Source of the DNA: Planctomycetales bacterium | GTDB lineage: Bacteria; Planctomycetota; Planctomycetia; Isosphaerales; Isosphaeraceae | Assembly: GCA_027451885.1 (NCBI GenBank) | Contig: DAIDHX010000292.1 | Coordinates: 1-42,359, forward strand | Length of the DNA stretch: 42,359 nt | Reading direction: 5' to 3' | Shown here: positions 42,297-42,359 of the stretch, in pieces | Numbering within the stretch: position 1 is the stretch's first letter | Layout: every line of letters begins with the position of its first letter | Notes under the pieces: generated by a model | Database searches by the model: none | What the model was told of the DNA's origin: nothing | The model's input: the letters and a program-made list of their open reading frames with translations, nothing else | Program-made: the position numbers and the translations under genes

Positions 42297-42359
42297 GGCT
42301 TCGGTTTGCGCGGGTGGTTGGCTTCGGTTTGCGCGGGCGGTTGGCTTCGGTTTGCGCGG
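42297..42359. repeat. 23-bp tandem repeat running off the window end
   Basis: Units at 42297-42319, 42320-42342 and 42343-42359 (truncated by the window) share GGCTTCGGTTTGCGCGGG; units 1 and 2 differ at one position (T/C). The 23-bp period is not a multiple of three, so it is non-coding or would shift frame each unit. Confidence 0.8.

Overview
The window looks like a chromosome segment of a high-GC planctomycete, probably of the Isosphaeraceae type. This is inferred from lineage-typical families: two DUF1559 prepilin-like proteins with the N-terminal [10 protein letters not shown] helix, a DUF1592-type cytochrome/PA14 protein paired with a DUF1552 Tat protein, a TPR/FG-GAP/ASPIC-UnbV protein, BlaI/M56 regulators and an ECF sigma factor with a long membrane extension. 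No rRNA, tRNA, CRISPR array, transposase or phage gene was seen.

Layout. 1-3752 (+): 3' part of a multi-TM acyltransferase, then a BlaI repressor and BlaR1-like M56 peptidase pair behind a sigma70-like promoter with two tandem 15-bp dyads. 3749-8571 (-): DUF1559 protein, amino-acid permease, an AhpD-like protein and a luciferase-like monooxygenase in one direction, preceded by a small secreted protein. The AhpD-like gene has an in-frame TGA exactly at the second redox position of the family motif (C-x-x-U) and a SECIS-like hairpin right after it, so I read it as a selenoprotein. 8652-12139 (-): two AlkP-superfamily phosphohydrolases and a 50-aa membrane protein. 12140-12977: a gene-poor stretch with two abutting hairpins upstream of a secreted redoxin (+). 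13758-20758 (-): FG-GAP/ASPIC protein, DUF1592-type protein and DUF1552 protein. 20878-22345 (-): small lipoprotein and second DUF1559 protein. 22929-26669: unknown six-TM protein (+), aldo/keto reductase (-), seven-haem cytochrome c with a TPR-like tail (+).

26677-40689 (mostly -) is the most notable block. Two paralogous UrtA-type (urea/amide-binding) periplasmic proteins run into a complete Wsp-like chemosensory pathway: methyl-accepting receptor, CheW, CheR with TPR, a WspD-type CheW with its Cys-rich N-terminus, hybrid CheA-REC, CheB, and a response regulator whose output is a PP2C/RsbU phosphatase instead of the GGDEF domain of classical WspR. Most junctions are 4-nt stop/start overlaps, including the junction between the second binding protein and the receptor. 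No urea-transporter permease or ATPase genes are present, so the binding proteins are best read as ligand sensors for the receptor. An ECF sigma factor fused to a membrane and glycine-repeat domain lies on the opposite strand between cheA and cheB.

The right end holds a DUF6263-type secreted protein, about 545 nt without a recognisable gene, and a 23-bp tandem repeat running off the window. Starts were chosen by Shine-Dalgarno spacing and family N-termini; many are GTG.
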